Positions 1 through 6,183 of a DNA stretch of 12,447 bases are shown piece after piece (position 1 is the first letter of the stretch; every line of letters begins with the position of its first letter). Position numbers and translations under genes: made by a program. The stretch comes from Erysipelotrichaceae bacterium UBA1783 (GTDB lineage Bacteria > Bacillota_I > Bacilli_A > Erysipelotrichales > Erysipelotrichaceae): NCBI GenBank assembly GCA_002315205.1, contig DCGH01000112.1, positions 5,391-17,837 of the forward strand, given 5' to 3'. The notes under the pieces are model-generated. The model saw only the letters and a list, made by a program, of their open reading frames with translations. It was not told the origin of the DNA and did not search any database.

Positions 1-820
1 CATATGGTTTAATGATTTCTTTTAGGTCAGTTTTCTCAAAGATATCTCTAGTGAAATCGAAGGAGTAAATATATTGGTCAACTAAATCACCGACATTATT
101 ACGAACCTGTGTATATCCAGAAATCATTGAATGCTTTAAATAAGGTGAAATATTAAAAATATTACTGGCAATATAAATAGATAATGAAATCACAGTATTA
201 GCATAATTCTGTTTTAAGGTAGTAGCAGTGTACTTTTTTGAAAGAATACTGCCATTTTTCAGCATGGTTGGATATTCTGTTGGCATAGAACTGATTTCTG
301 GCAAATCAACATCCAATAAAACGGTATCATCCTGTAATTGATAAGATACTGTACAATCGTATGGAAATTGTAATGATTGGATCATATTATCAATCGCAAT
401 TTCTAAATATTGCTCATTACCATTCATTAATCCTGTTAAAGCATTGATTGAGCCTTCATTCGTTAAGGATTGCAGATGATTATCAAAGCTTTCATAGGCT
501 TCGACATTTGTGGCATATTTATGAATGTTTAATAGTTGGTCATAGACAGCGTTATATTGATTCACAGCTTCCTTATTTTTCTTTTCTTCAGTAGCACTTA
601 CAGCCTTATAGGTTGTAGATGCTTTCTTTGATGAAGAGGAACCAATCTTCTTCCGATAAGAAATACCAGTACCAGGAATACCTAAATTAACATAGGTACC
701 ATTTTTACCTGTGTTAATACTTGCTCCGTTACCACCAATCGTAAAGCTGACGCCATTAGAGCTGACATTTGCTCTTACGCCGTTAATAATCTTGAATGAT
801 TTTCTAAATCTGAATCCCAT
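1..820 (-). CDS. DUF4236 domain protein, 3' end cut by window edge
   Basis: Reading leftward from an ATG at 820, 273 codons stay open to the window edge, so the C-terminus is missing. Residues 1-59 match the DUF4236 domain: an MGFRFRKS start, a Gly/Asn-rich beta segment (GVSFTIGGNGASINTGKNG) and the LGIPGTGISYRKK ending. A Ser/Lys/Thr-rich linker follows (about 60-80). Residues 80-273 look mostly alpha-helical, with a VDLPEI segment and late aromatic-rich stretches; I do not recognise this part. No signal peptide or membrane segment is visible. The start is supported by AGAGGCG 8 nt upstream; the nearby ATG at 824 is out of frame. The gene lies downstream of prmC but has its own promoter candidate. 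DUF4236 has no established biochemical role, so no function is assigned. The family call is from memory of the N-terminal pattern. Confidence 0.8.
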   Translation of the reverse strand, partial: MGFRFRKSFKIINGVRANVSSNGVSFTIGGNGASINTGKNGTYVNLGIPGTGISYRKKIGSSSSKKASTTYKAVSATEEKKNKEAVNQYNAVYDQLLNIHKYATNVEAYESFDNHLQSLTNEGSINALTGLMNGNEQYLEIAIDNMIQSLQFPYDCTVSYQLQDDTVLLDVDLPEISSMPTEYPTMLKNGSILSKKYTATTLKQNYANTVISLSIYIASNIFNISPYLKHSMISGYTQVRNNVGDLVDQYIYSFDFTRDIFEKTDLKEIIKPY

Positions 821-840
821 ACATATCGCCTCTTTTAACT

Positions 841-849
841 ATTGTATCA
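841..849 (-). promoter_or_regulatory. Extended -10 promoter for the DUF4236 gene
   Basis: On the minus strand the bases read TGATACAAT, an extended -10 element (TGn followed by TACAAT). It sits about 20 nt upstream of the DUF4236 start codon, leaving room for a short leader with the AGAGGCG ribosome binding site. No good -35 box is present at 17 nt, which is common for extended -10 promoters. It abuts the T-tract of the prmC terminator. Confidence 0.45.
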
Positions 850-880
850 AAAAAGACCGATGTTCAAAACCAGTCTTTTT
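849..880 (-). terminator. Intrinsic terminator after prmC
   Basis: On the minus strand AAAAGACTG pairs with CGGTCTTTT (one T-G wobble) around a loop of about 11-13 nt, and the stem runs directly into six T. It lies about 60 nt past the prmC stop and separates the prfA-prmC operon from the DUF4236 gene. The stem is AT-rich at its base, so read-through is possible. Confidence 0.6.
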
Positions 881-939
881 ATTTCTTATAGGTATTTATC
901 TAACTTTTCTTCACAATTAGCGTATTTCTTCACCGGTTC

Positions 940-1797
940 TTAATCTAGATTGTGGTAAACAAATAGCATTCTATCCTTGCCATTAATATCCTTTAGTACC
1001 TCAAAGCGGTCATTAGGGAAATATTCCTTACAAAGATTTGTGATGGCTTCCTTTTCATCATAACCAATCTCAAAGGCCATAAATGAATGCTCTTTAATGA
1101 CATCATAAGCCTTTTCAAATATCTTACGATAGAAGAATAATCCATCATCGCCACCAAATAAAGCGACATGTGGTTCAAAATCAACAACAGTTTTTTCCAT
1201 CTGCTGAGTGGCAGGAATATAAGGTGGATTACTTACTAAGATATCTAGCTTAATTCCTTTATCAATTAATGGCTGTAGCATATCACCCTGTAATAGCTCA
1301 ATTTCACAATCATTGATTTTAGCATTTTCCTTTGCAACATCTAAAGCTTCAAAGGAAATATCGGTTGCTGTCATGTGGAATTTGTTTTCTTCCTTCTTTA
1401 AAGCAATGGCAATAGCACCTGAGCCTGTTCCAACATCAGCAATCTCAATGCTCTCCTTATCAGCAAAGTAGTAGTCTGAATCTGCTAATACATTGCCAAC
1501 AAGCTCTTCAGTTTCCGGACGAGGAATTAATGCTCCTTCATTGACAATCATCTTAAATCCACAGAACCACCAATAGCCTAAAACATACTGTAATGGTTCT
1601 CCATTGGCTAATCGTTGTACTCCTTCGTTATATTTAATAACGAAATCCTCAGGGACCTCCTGGTCATATTTAACATAAAGCTCAGTATTGCTTAAACCAC
1701 AGGTTTCCATCATTAGTAGCTGTGGAGCATCCGCTGATACTTCACTAGCTTCACATTTTTTCATTGCCTGGCACAATAGTTGACGATAGCTTGCCAT
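940..1797 (-). CDS. prmC: Peptide chain release factor N5-glutamine methyltransferase
   Basis: PrmC (HemK) uses S-adenosylmethionine to methylate the glutamine of the GGQ motif in release factors in the cytoplasm, improving termination. The 285-residue product has the usual layout. It has a helical N-terminal domain, the linker motif IPRPETEEL (91-99), the SAM-binding loop DVGTGSGAIAIAL (121-133) and the catalytic NPPY (190-193) that positions the target glutamine. I chose the ATG at 1797 because family members begin with a pattern like MxSYRQLL. An upstream in-frame start at 1839 would add 14 residues encoded inside prfA. The start codon lies 1 nt after the prfA stop, with GGAG about 12 nt upstream, so translation is probably coupled. 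Length and all motifs are normal. Confidence 0.96.
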   Translation of the reverse strand: MASYRQLLCQAMKKCEASEVSADAPQLLMMETCGLSNTELYVKYDQEVPEDFVIKYNEGVQRLANGEPLQYVLGYWWFCGFKMIVNEGALIPRPETEELVGNVLADSDYYFADKESIEIADVGTGSGAIAIALKKEENKFHMTATDISFEALDVAKENAKINDCEIELLQGDMLQPLIDKGIKLDILVSNPPYIPATQQMEKTVVDFEPHVALFGGDDGLFFYRKIFEKAYDVIKEHSFMAFEIGYDEKEAITNLCKEYFPNDRFEVLKDINGKDRMLFVYHNLD

Positions 1798-1798
1798 C

Positions 1799-2869
1799 TT
1801 ACTGCTGTTCTCCAGCAATTCTTGCCTTCTGGTCTGCATCTAATAATGCAGCAATAATATCATCTAGCTTACCTTCCATAACTCTATCTAGCTGCTGGAT
1901 GGTAAAACCAATTCTATGGTCTGTTACACGGTTTTGAGGATAGTTGTAGGTTCTGATCTTTTCACTTCTATCACCTGTACCGATCTTGCTTCTTCTTTCA
2001 GCACCTCTTTCAGCTTCTTCCTTCTGCTTGTAGTAATCATATACTCTTGCAGTGACGATTCTTAATGCTGTTTCACGGTTCTGAATCTGTGAACGGCCAT
2101 CCTGGCAGTTAACAGTAATACCTGTAGGAATATGGGTAATTCTTACAGCAGAGTCAGTCTTATTGATATGCTGTCCACCAGCACCTGAAGCTCTATGAGT
2201 TTCAAATGTTAAGTCTTCCATATTAATCTGGTAGTCAATATTTTCTACTTCTGGTAAAACTAAAACGGTTGCTGTAGAGGTTTGAATTCTACCCTGAGAT
2301 TCTGTCTTAGGGACTCTCTGTACTCTATGAGCACCAGATTCAAATTTCATTTCCTTGTAAACCTCATTACCTCTGACAATAAATGAAATCTGAGAGAATC
2401 CACCAGCTTCACTTTCAGCTGCATCAATTGTCTCACACTTCCAGCCCTTGCCTTCAGCATACTTTACATACATTCTATATAAGTCACCAGCGAAGATATT
2501 TCCTTCATCACCACCGGCTGCACCTCTAATTTCAAAGATAGCATCGCATTCATCATTAGGATCCTTTTCGATTAGCATAACTTCTAGCTTATCGATTAAT
2601 TCCTTCTGCTTAGGTTCTAGCTCTTCTAGTTCCATTTGTGCCATTTCATACATTTCTTTATCTTCTAAAAGGATTTTAGCCTCATCAATCTGATTCATTA
2701 CTTCCTTTAGCTCTCTATATGTTTCAACAGTACCCTGTAAAGAAGCCTGTTCCTTTGAAAGCTTAGCATATTCTCTAGCATCTCCAAATGAAGGAGTGTT
2801 GATTAAAATATCATTGATTTCATCATATCTTGCTGCCATTGTGTCTAGTCTTGCTAACATTTTGTCCAT
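1799..2869 (-). CDS. prfA: Peptide chain release factor 1
   Basis: RF1 recognises UAA and UAG stop codons in the ribosomal A site and triggers peptidyl-tRNA hydrolysis. The 356-residue protein has the full family length. It has an N-terminal helical domain (1-105, coiled-coil-like, Glu/Lys-rich), the GGDEGN segment (119-124), the codon-reading PxT motif as PKT (187-189, in RVPKTESQGR) and the GGQ motif at 231-233 (SGAGGQHINKT). PxT rather than SPF marks RF1, not RF2, and there is no programmed frameshift. The ATG at 2869 is preferred: AGAGG lies 10 nt upstream, whereas the in-frame GTG at 2887 is inside that ribosome binding site. The gene is first of a two-gene operon with prmC, whose product modifies Gln233. 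Confidence 0.97.
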   Translation of the reverse strand: MDKMLARLDTMAARYDEINDILINTPSFGDAREYAKLSKEQASLQGTVETYRELKEVMNQIDEAKILLEDKEMYEMAQMELEELEPKQKELIDKLEVMLIEKDPNDECDAIFEIRGAAGGDEGNIFAGDLYRMYVKYAEGKGWKCETIDAAESEAGGFSQISFIVRGNEVYKEMKFESGAHRVQRVPKTESQGRIQTSTATVLVLPEVENIDYQINMEDLTFETHRASGAGGQHINKTDSAVRITHIPTGITVNCQDGRSQIQNRETALRIVTARVYDYYKQKEEAERGAERRSKIGTGDRSEKIRTYNYPQNRVTDHRIGFTIQQLDRVMEGKLDDIIAALLDADQKARIAGEQQ

Positions 2870-2901
2870 AATAAAAACACCTCTCACAATATTTCATAAT
2901 A

Positions 2902-2930
2902 ATTATACGATAATAAATAGAATATTCCAA
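2902..2930 (-). promoter_or_regulatory. prfA promoter (sigma-A type)
   Basis: On the minus strand TTGGAA (2930-2925) is followed by exactly 17 nt and then TATAAT (2907-2902). The predicted transcription start is near 2895, giving a leader of about 26 nt that contains the prfA ribosome binding site. Confidence 0.7.
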
Positions 2931-2952
2931 ATAAGAAATTTTAAAGTATAAT
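2925..2952 (+). promoter_or_regulatory. Promoter for the phosphoesterase-dgkA-msrA operon
   Basis: TATAAT at 2947-2952 is a perfect -10. The only -35 candidate at suitable spacing (16 nt) is TTCCAA at 2925-2930, a weak match that coincides with the prfA -35 on the other strand. The predicted start near 2959 falls at the ribosome binding site, so the leader would be only about 12 nt long. Confidence 0.5.
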
Positions 2953-2970
2953 AATTGTGAGGTGTTGGCA

Positions 2971-3804
2971 TTGATCTGGTTTATTTTATTATGTGTAATC
3001 ATTCTATTATTACGCTATTTGATCAAAGAGAATAAGAATTTACAAACAACGGGCTATATTATTAAATCTGATAAGGTAGACCATGATTTTAATATTGTCC
3101 ATTTATCAGATCTGCATAACACACAATATGGAGAAGATGATGATATTCTGGTGGATAAGGTTTCCTTCAGTAATCCAGATGTCATTTTAATCTCTGGAGA
3201 TTTGATTGATCGTAGAAGACCTGATCCACAATTGGCATTAAAGGTGATGAAAAGACTATCTAACATAGCCCCCGTCTACTTTGTTATGGGCAATCATGAG
3301 GTAGCTTATAAGGATTACCCTCAATTAGAACAGCAGCTGATTGATGCAGGAATTAATGTATTAAGAAATAGTAAGGTGTTCTTAAGCAAAAGTGTCGAGC
3401 TGATTGGTATTGATGATGCTCATATTGCCAGCTACAAAAATAAGCTAGTCTGGCAAACCTTCATTACTCAAAAGCTGGATGCTATGGCTATTGATAATGA
3501 CAGATATACGATTTTATTATCTCATATGCCACAGTTTTTTGAGCTATACACCAATTACCCAATTGACCTGACCTTATCTGGTCATGCTCATGGTGGACAG
3601 ATCAGAATCCCGAATGTGGGAGGTATATTTGCTCCTGAGCAAGGTTTTTTCCCAAAGTATGATAGTGGCAAGCACACAAGAAATGGTCGTAGTATGATTA
3701 TCTCAAGGGGTGTAGGAAGAAGCAGATTCCCATTAAGAGTAAATAATAATCCAGAAATAATTGAAATTACAGTAATTAAAGAGGAAAAGAAACATGTTGA
3801 ATAG
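2971..3804 (+). CDS. Membrane-anchored calcineurin-like metallophosphoesterase
   Basis: This is a binuclear-metal phosphoesterase of the YkuE/YaeI type. Residues 2-18 form an N-terminal membrane anchor (IWFILLCVIILLLRYLI), after which the domain carries the metal ligands in order: SDLHN (46-50), GDLID (76-80), GNHE (107-110), SHMP (184-187) and GHAHGGQ (204-210). All key Asp, Asn and His residues are present, so it should be active. The substrate is unknown; relatives act on lipid-linked or lipid A precursor phosphates, others are uncharacterised. I chose TTG at 2971 because GAGGTG ends 6 nt before it; GTG 2962 and TTG 2965 overlap or abut that site. The 3' end overlaps dgkA by 11 nt, which hints at a shared role in membrane lipid phosphate metabolism (inference). 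Confidence 0.88.
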   Translation: MIWFILLCVIILLLRYLIKENKNLQTTGYIIKSDKVDHDFNIVHLSDLHNTQYGEDDDILVDKVSFSNPDVILISGDLIDRRRPDPQLALKVMKRLSNIAPVYFVMGNHEVAYKDYPQLEQQLIDAGINVLRNSKVFLSKSVELIGIDDAHIASYKNKLVWQTFITQKLDAMAIDNDRYTILLSHMPQFFELYTNYPIDLTLSGHAHGGQIRIPNVGGIFAPEQGFFPKYDSGKHTRNGRSMIISRGVGRSRFPLRVNNNPEIIEITVIKEEKKHVE

Positions 3805-4141
3805 CTTTAAATATGCAATAGAAGGAATCATCACAGCCATAAAAATGGAAAGAAACATGAAGATACATGTTTGTTTTACGGTTGCTGTAATTATTGCCGG
3901 ATTCGTATTCAAAATCGACAGTGAGCAATGGATGATTTGCCTATTATGCATTGGTATTGTAATCTCTTTCGAAATGGTCAATACTGCAATTGAGCAGATT
4001 GCTAATACGATAGATAAAAAGTATGATGATAAAATCAAAATTATCAAAGACGTTGCTGCAGGAGCAGTGCTTGTTTCAGCAATCATTTCAGCAATTATCG
4101 GAGTAATGATTTTTTTACCAAAGCTTTTGGCCTTATTATAA
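3794..4141 (+). CDS. dgkA: Diacylglycerol/undecaprenol kinase
   Basis: Small integral membrane lipid kinase. In Gram-positive bacteria the DgkA family mostly phosphorylates undecaprenol, recycling the carrier for cell wall synthesis; a second, soluble type handles diacylglycerol. The 115-residue protein has the expected size, with an amphipathic N-terminus (FKYAIEGI) and three hydrophobic segments (about 28-40, 46-62, 90-115). The signature SFEMVNTAIE (58-67) contains the conserved Glu60, Asn63 and Glu67, and KDVAAGAVLV (85-94) is the second conserved stretch. AGGAAAAG lies 5-6 nt before the ATG. The start is within the end of the phosphoesterase gene, so translation is likely coupled. In many Firmicutes dgkA lies beside ybeY, cdd and era; it is not so placed here. 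Substrate preference cannot be read from the sequence. Confidence 0.92.
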   Translation: MLNSFKYAIEGIITAIKMERNMKIHVCFTVAVIIAGFVFKIDSEQWMICLLCIGIVISFEMVNTAIEQIANTIDKKYDDKIKIIKDVAAGAVLVSAIISAIIGVMIFLPKLLALL

Positions 4142-4163
4142 ATAATATAGAAAAGAGAAAAAT

Positions 4164-4655
4164 ATGAAGAAAGCGTATTTTGCAGCAGGATGCTTCTGGT
4201 GTATCACACCAGTCATTAAAGAAGAAAAAGGTGTTGAAGAGGTCTATGCAGGCTATTGTGGTGGAGATGAAGAAAATCCTACCTATAAGGATGTCAAAAG
4301 CCAGAGCACAGGACATAGAGAAACGATTATGGTGGAATACAATGAAACTGTTTTACCTTATCGTCAATTAGTGGAAGCTTTTATTGAAAATGTGGATCCA
4401 TTTGATGATGGTGGACAATATATTGACAGAGGCTTCTCTTATACCTTAGCAATCTATTATGAAAACAATGAAGAAAGAGAAATTGCTAAGCAATGTATAA
4501 AAGCAGTCGAAGAAAAAGAGAAACAGAAGTCAGCTATCGCCATTGAGCCATTAAAGAAATTCTATCTGGCTGAAGAGGATCATCAGAATTATTACTTAAA
4601 GCACCCAAAGGAATTTGAGGAAGAACTAATTGTATCTGGTAGAAAAAAGCAATAA
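4164..4655 (+). CDS. msrA: Peptide methionine sulfoxide reductase MsrA
   Basis: MsrA reduces the S-epimer of methionine sulfoxide in proteins and free methionine, repairing oxidative damage in the cytoplasm. The 163 residues match the single-domain length. The catalytic motif GCFWC is at 9-13 (nucleophile Cys10), followed by VYAGYCGG (27-34), TGHRE (49-53) and DPFDDGGQYIDRG (78-90), ending with the typical HQNYYLKHP (140-148). Only four cysteines exist (10, 13, 32, 111). The C-terminal resolving cysteines of the E. coli enzyme are absent, so Cys13 or another Cys, or direct thioredoxin attack, would regenerate the enzyme (inference). There is no MsrB fusion. The gene starts 22 nt after dgkA with AAAGAGAAA as a weak ribosome binding site, and is last in the operon before a strong terminator. 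Confidence 0.95.
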   Translation: MKKAYFAAGCFWCITPVIKEEKGVEEVYAGYCGGDEENPTYKDVKSQSTGHRETIMVEYNETVLPYRQLVEAFIENVDPFDDGGQYIDRGFSYTLAIYYENNEEREIAKQCIKAVEEKEKQKSAIAIEPLKKFYLAEEDHQNYYLKHPKEFEEELIVSGRKKQ

Positions 4656-4660
4656 AAGGT

Positions 4661-4689
4661 AAGGTAATATCGGTAGATATTGCCTTTTT
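4661..4689 (+). terminator. Intrinsic terminator after msrA
   Basis: AAGGTAATATC (4661-4671) pairs with GATATTGCCTT (4676-4686) as an 11-bp stem with one T-G wobble and a GGTA tetraloop, followed by T's to 4689. It starts 6 nt after the msrA stop. Confidence 0.88.
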
Positions 4690-4693
4690 ACTT

Positions 4694-4727
4694 GCTAATA
4701 ATGCTAGTTTTATTTACATAAATTAGC
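4694..4727. repeat. Inverted repeat GCTAAT/ATTAGC around the -35 box
   Basis: GCTAAT (4694-4699) and ATTAGC (4722-4727) form inverted half-sites separated by 22 nt. They lie on either side of the -35 box of the citrate operon promoter. This could be an operator or chance in AT-rich DNA. Confidence 0.25.
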
Positions 4728-4741
4728 TTTTGTTAGATAAT
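4713..4741 (+). promoter_or_regulatory. Promoter of the citrate-to-2-oxoglutarate operon
   Basis: TTTACA (4713-4718), a 17-nt spacer and GATAAT (4736-4741) each match the sigma-A consensus at 5 of 6 positions. The predicted start is near 4748, giving a leader of about 24 nt with no room for a riboswitch. Confidence 0.72.
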
Positions 4742-4758
4742 AATACTAATTTTAATTC

Positions 4759-4765
4759 AGGAGGT
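4759..4765 (+). promoter_or_regulatory. Strong ribosome binding site fixing the Re-citrate synthase start
   Basis: AGGAGGT lies 6 nt before ATG 4772. It decides the start against an in-frame TTG at 4730, which lies inside the predicted -35/-10 region and would have no ribosome binding site. Confidence 0.85.
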
Positions 4766-4771
4766 AAGCGA

Positions 4772-6181
4772 ATGAGTAATTATAACAATAAGGTACACTC
4801 AGATGGGGATTTAAAGATTAATCCACATACCAACCTATTAGAGCTATCCAATTATGAATATCAGCTACAGGATGTCAGAAATCCTGAGTTATACAGACAA
4901 TTGTTCAATTATCAAGAGGTACCAAAGATTCAGTTTAACCATAGACTTTCACCTTTAGATATGCCAGAAAATATCTGGATTACAGATACAACCTTTAGAG
5001 ATGGTCAGCAATCCAGAGAACCATATACAGTAGAACAGATTGTTCATCTTTATGAAATGTTACACCGTTTAGGCGGCGAAAAGGGTATTATCAGACAATG
5101 TGAATTCTTCCTTTATTCTGAAAAGGACCGTGAAGCGGTAAAAGCTTGTCTAGCCAAGGGATATCAATATCCTGAAGTTACCAGCTGGATTCGTGCCAAC
5201 GAAAAGGATTTCCAGCTTGTGAAAGAAATGGGAATCAAGGAAACAGGTATTTTAGTATCTTGCTCTGATTACCATATTTTCTATAAGCTAAAAATGTCCA
5301 GAGCACAGGCGATTGACCACTATCTGAATATTGTAAGAAAATGTATTGAGGCTGGTATTCGTCCAAGATGTCATTTTGAGGATATTACCAGAGCTGACTT
5401 CTATGGCTTTGTTGTGCCATTTGCGACAGAGTTATCAAAGCTAATGAAGGAAACAGGGGTTCCAATTAAAATTAGAGCCTGTGATACCTTAGGATATGGC
5501 GTTGGTATTCCAGGTGTTGCCTTACCAAGAAGTATTCCTGGTATTATCTATGGTTTAAAGAACTATGCTCATATTCCTTCTGAATTAATTGAATTCCATG
5601 GTCATAACGATTTCTATCGTGCTGTCAGCAATTCAACCACAGCCTGGTTATATGGTGCCAGTGGTGTCAATTGCTCATTATTAGGTATTGGTGAAAGAAC
5701 TGGTAACTGTCCAACAGAAGCAATGGTAATGGAATATGCTCAGCTTAAGGGTACCTTAGATGGTATGGATCCAACAGTCATTACCGAGATTGCTGAATAT
5801 TATAAGAATGAAATCGGCTATGCTATCCCTCCAAGAACACCATTTGTTGGTTCTGAGTTTAATGTAACCAGAGCAGGTGTACATGCGGATGGATTATTAA
5901 AAAACGAAGAGGTATACAATATCTTCGATACTGGTGCCTTATTAAATCGTCCACCAAAGGTAGCAATTTCTAATACAAGTGGTATTAGTGGAATTGTTAT
6001 CTGGATTAATACTCATTTACAGCTAACTGGTGCAAATGCGATTAATAAGAATGATACGATTGCAATAGAGTTGAAAAAATGGGTTGATGAGCAATATGCT
6101 AGTGGTAGAGTAACAGCTATTTCAGATGGTGAATTGGAAAGCGCTCTAGAAAGAATTGGCGAAGAGCTAAAGAGGGATTAA
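4772..6181 (+). CDS. Re-citrate-synthase-like DRE-TIM metallolyase
   Basis: This 469-residue protein belongs to the isopropylmalate/homocitrate synthase family. It shows DTTFRDGQQ (72-80), HFED (201-204), CDTLGYG (237-243), the metal-binding HGHND (276-280) and GERTGN (307-312). A family-atypical N-terminal extension of about 65 residues precedes the barrel, and no LeuA-type C-terminal leucine-sensing domain is apparent. These traits, plus aconitase and isocitrate dehydrogenase directly downstream, fit Re-citrate synthase as characterised in Clostridium kluyveri: oxaloacetate + acetyl-CoA to citrate. It is unrelated to the common Si-citrate synthase. Automatic pipelines could label it 2-isopropylmalate, citramalate or homocitrate synthase. 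No leuBCD or lysine genes are nearby to support those. The function is inferred mainly from context; the family is secure. The gene is first in the operon. Confidence 0.82.
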   Translation: MSNYNNKVHSDGDLKINPHTNLLELSNYEYQLQDVRNPELYRQLFNYQEVPKIQFNHRLSPLDMPENIWITDTTFRDGQQSREPYTVEQIVHLYEMLHRLGGEKGIIRQCEFFLYSEKDREAVKACLAKGYQYPEVTSWIRANEKDFQLVKEMGIKETGILVSCSDYHIFYKLKMSRAQAIDHYLNIVRKCIEAGIRPRCHFEDITRADFYGFVVPFATELSKLMKETGVPIKIRACDTLGYGVGIPGVALPRSIPGIIYGLKNYAHIPSELIEFHGHNDFYRAVSNSTTAWLYGASGVNCSLLGIGERTGNCPTEAMVMEYAQLKGTLDGMDPTVITEIAEYYKNEIGYAIPPRTPFVGSEFNVTRAGVHADGLLKNEEVYNIFDTGALLNRPPKVAISNTSGISGIVIWINTHLQLTGANAINKNDTIAIELKKWVDEQYASGRVTAISDGELESALERIGEELKRD

Positions 6182-6183
6182 TT

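Noticed and set aside
711..920. Plus-strand open frame of 69 codons opposite the DUF4236 start
   Set aside because: It is antisense to the DUF4236 coding region and its upstream promoter/terminator, has no ribosome binding site and encodes a low-complexity Leu/Ile/Pro-rich product.
993..1187. Minus-strand open frame inside prmC
   Set aside because: It lies in another frame of a fully conserved gene, with no family resemblance.
1798..1839. 14-residue longer prmC start
   Set aside because: The extension is encoded inside prfA and departs from the family's N-terminus, while ATG 1797 fits both.
2448..2693. Plus-strand Ser/Ile-rich open frame opposite prfA
   Set aside because: Its composition is the antisense of the Glu/Lys-rich RF1 N-terminal domain; there is no ribosome binding site.
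3733..4086. 117-codon minus-strand frame opposite dgkA, hydrophobic
   Set aside because: Hydrophobicity here is a mirror of the dgkA membrane segments; dgkA itself matches its family throughout.
4730..4771. Upstream in-frame TTG start for the Re-citrate synthase gene
   Set aside because: It overlaps the predicted -10 box and lacks a ribosome binding site; AGGAGGT sits 6 nt before ATG 4772.
4772..6181. Annotation as 2-isopropylmalate, citramalate or homocitrate synthase
   Set aside because: No leucine or lysine pathway genes are nearby, no LeuA regulatory domain is apparent, and aconitase and isocitrate dehydrogenase follow directly. Family membership alone cannot exclude it.
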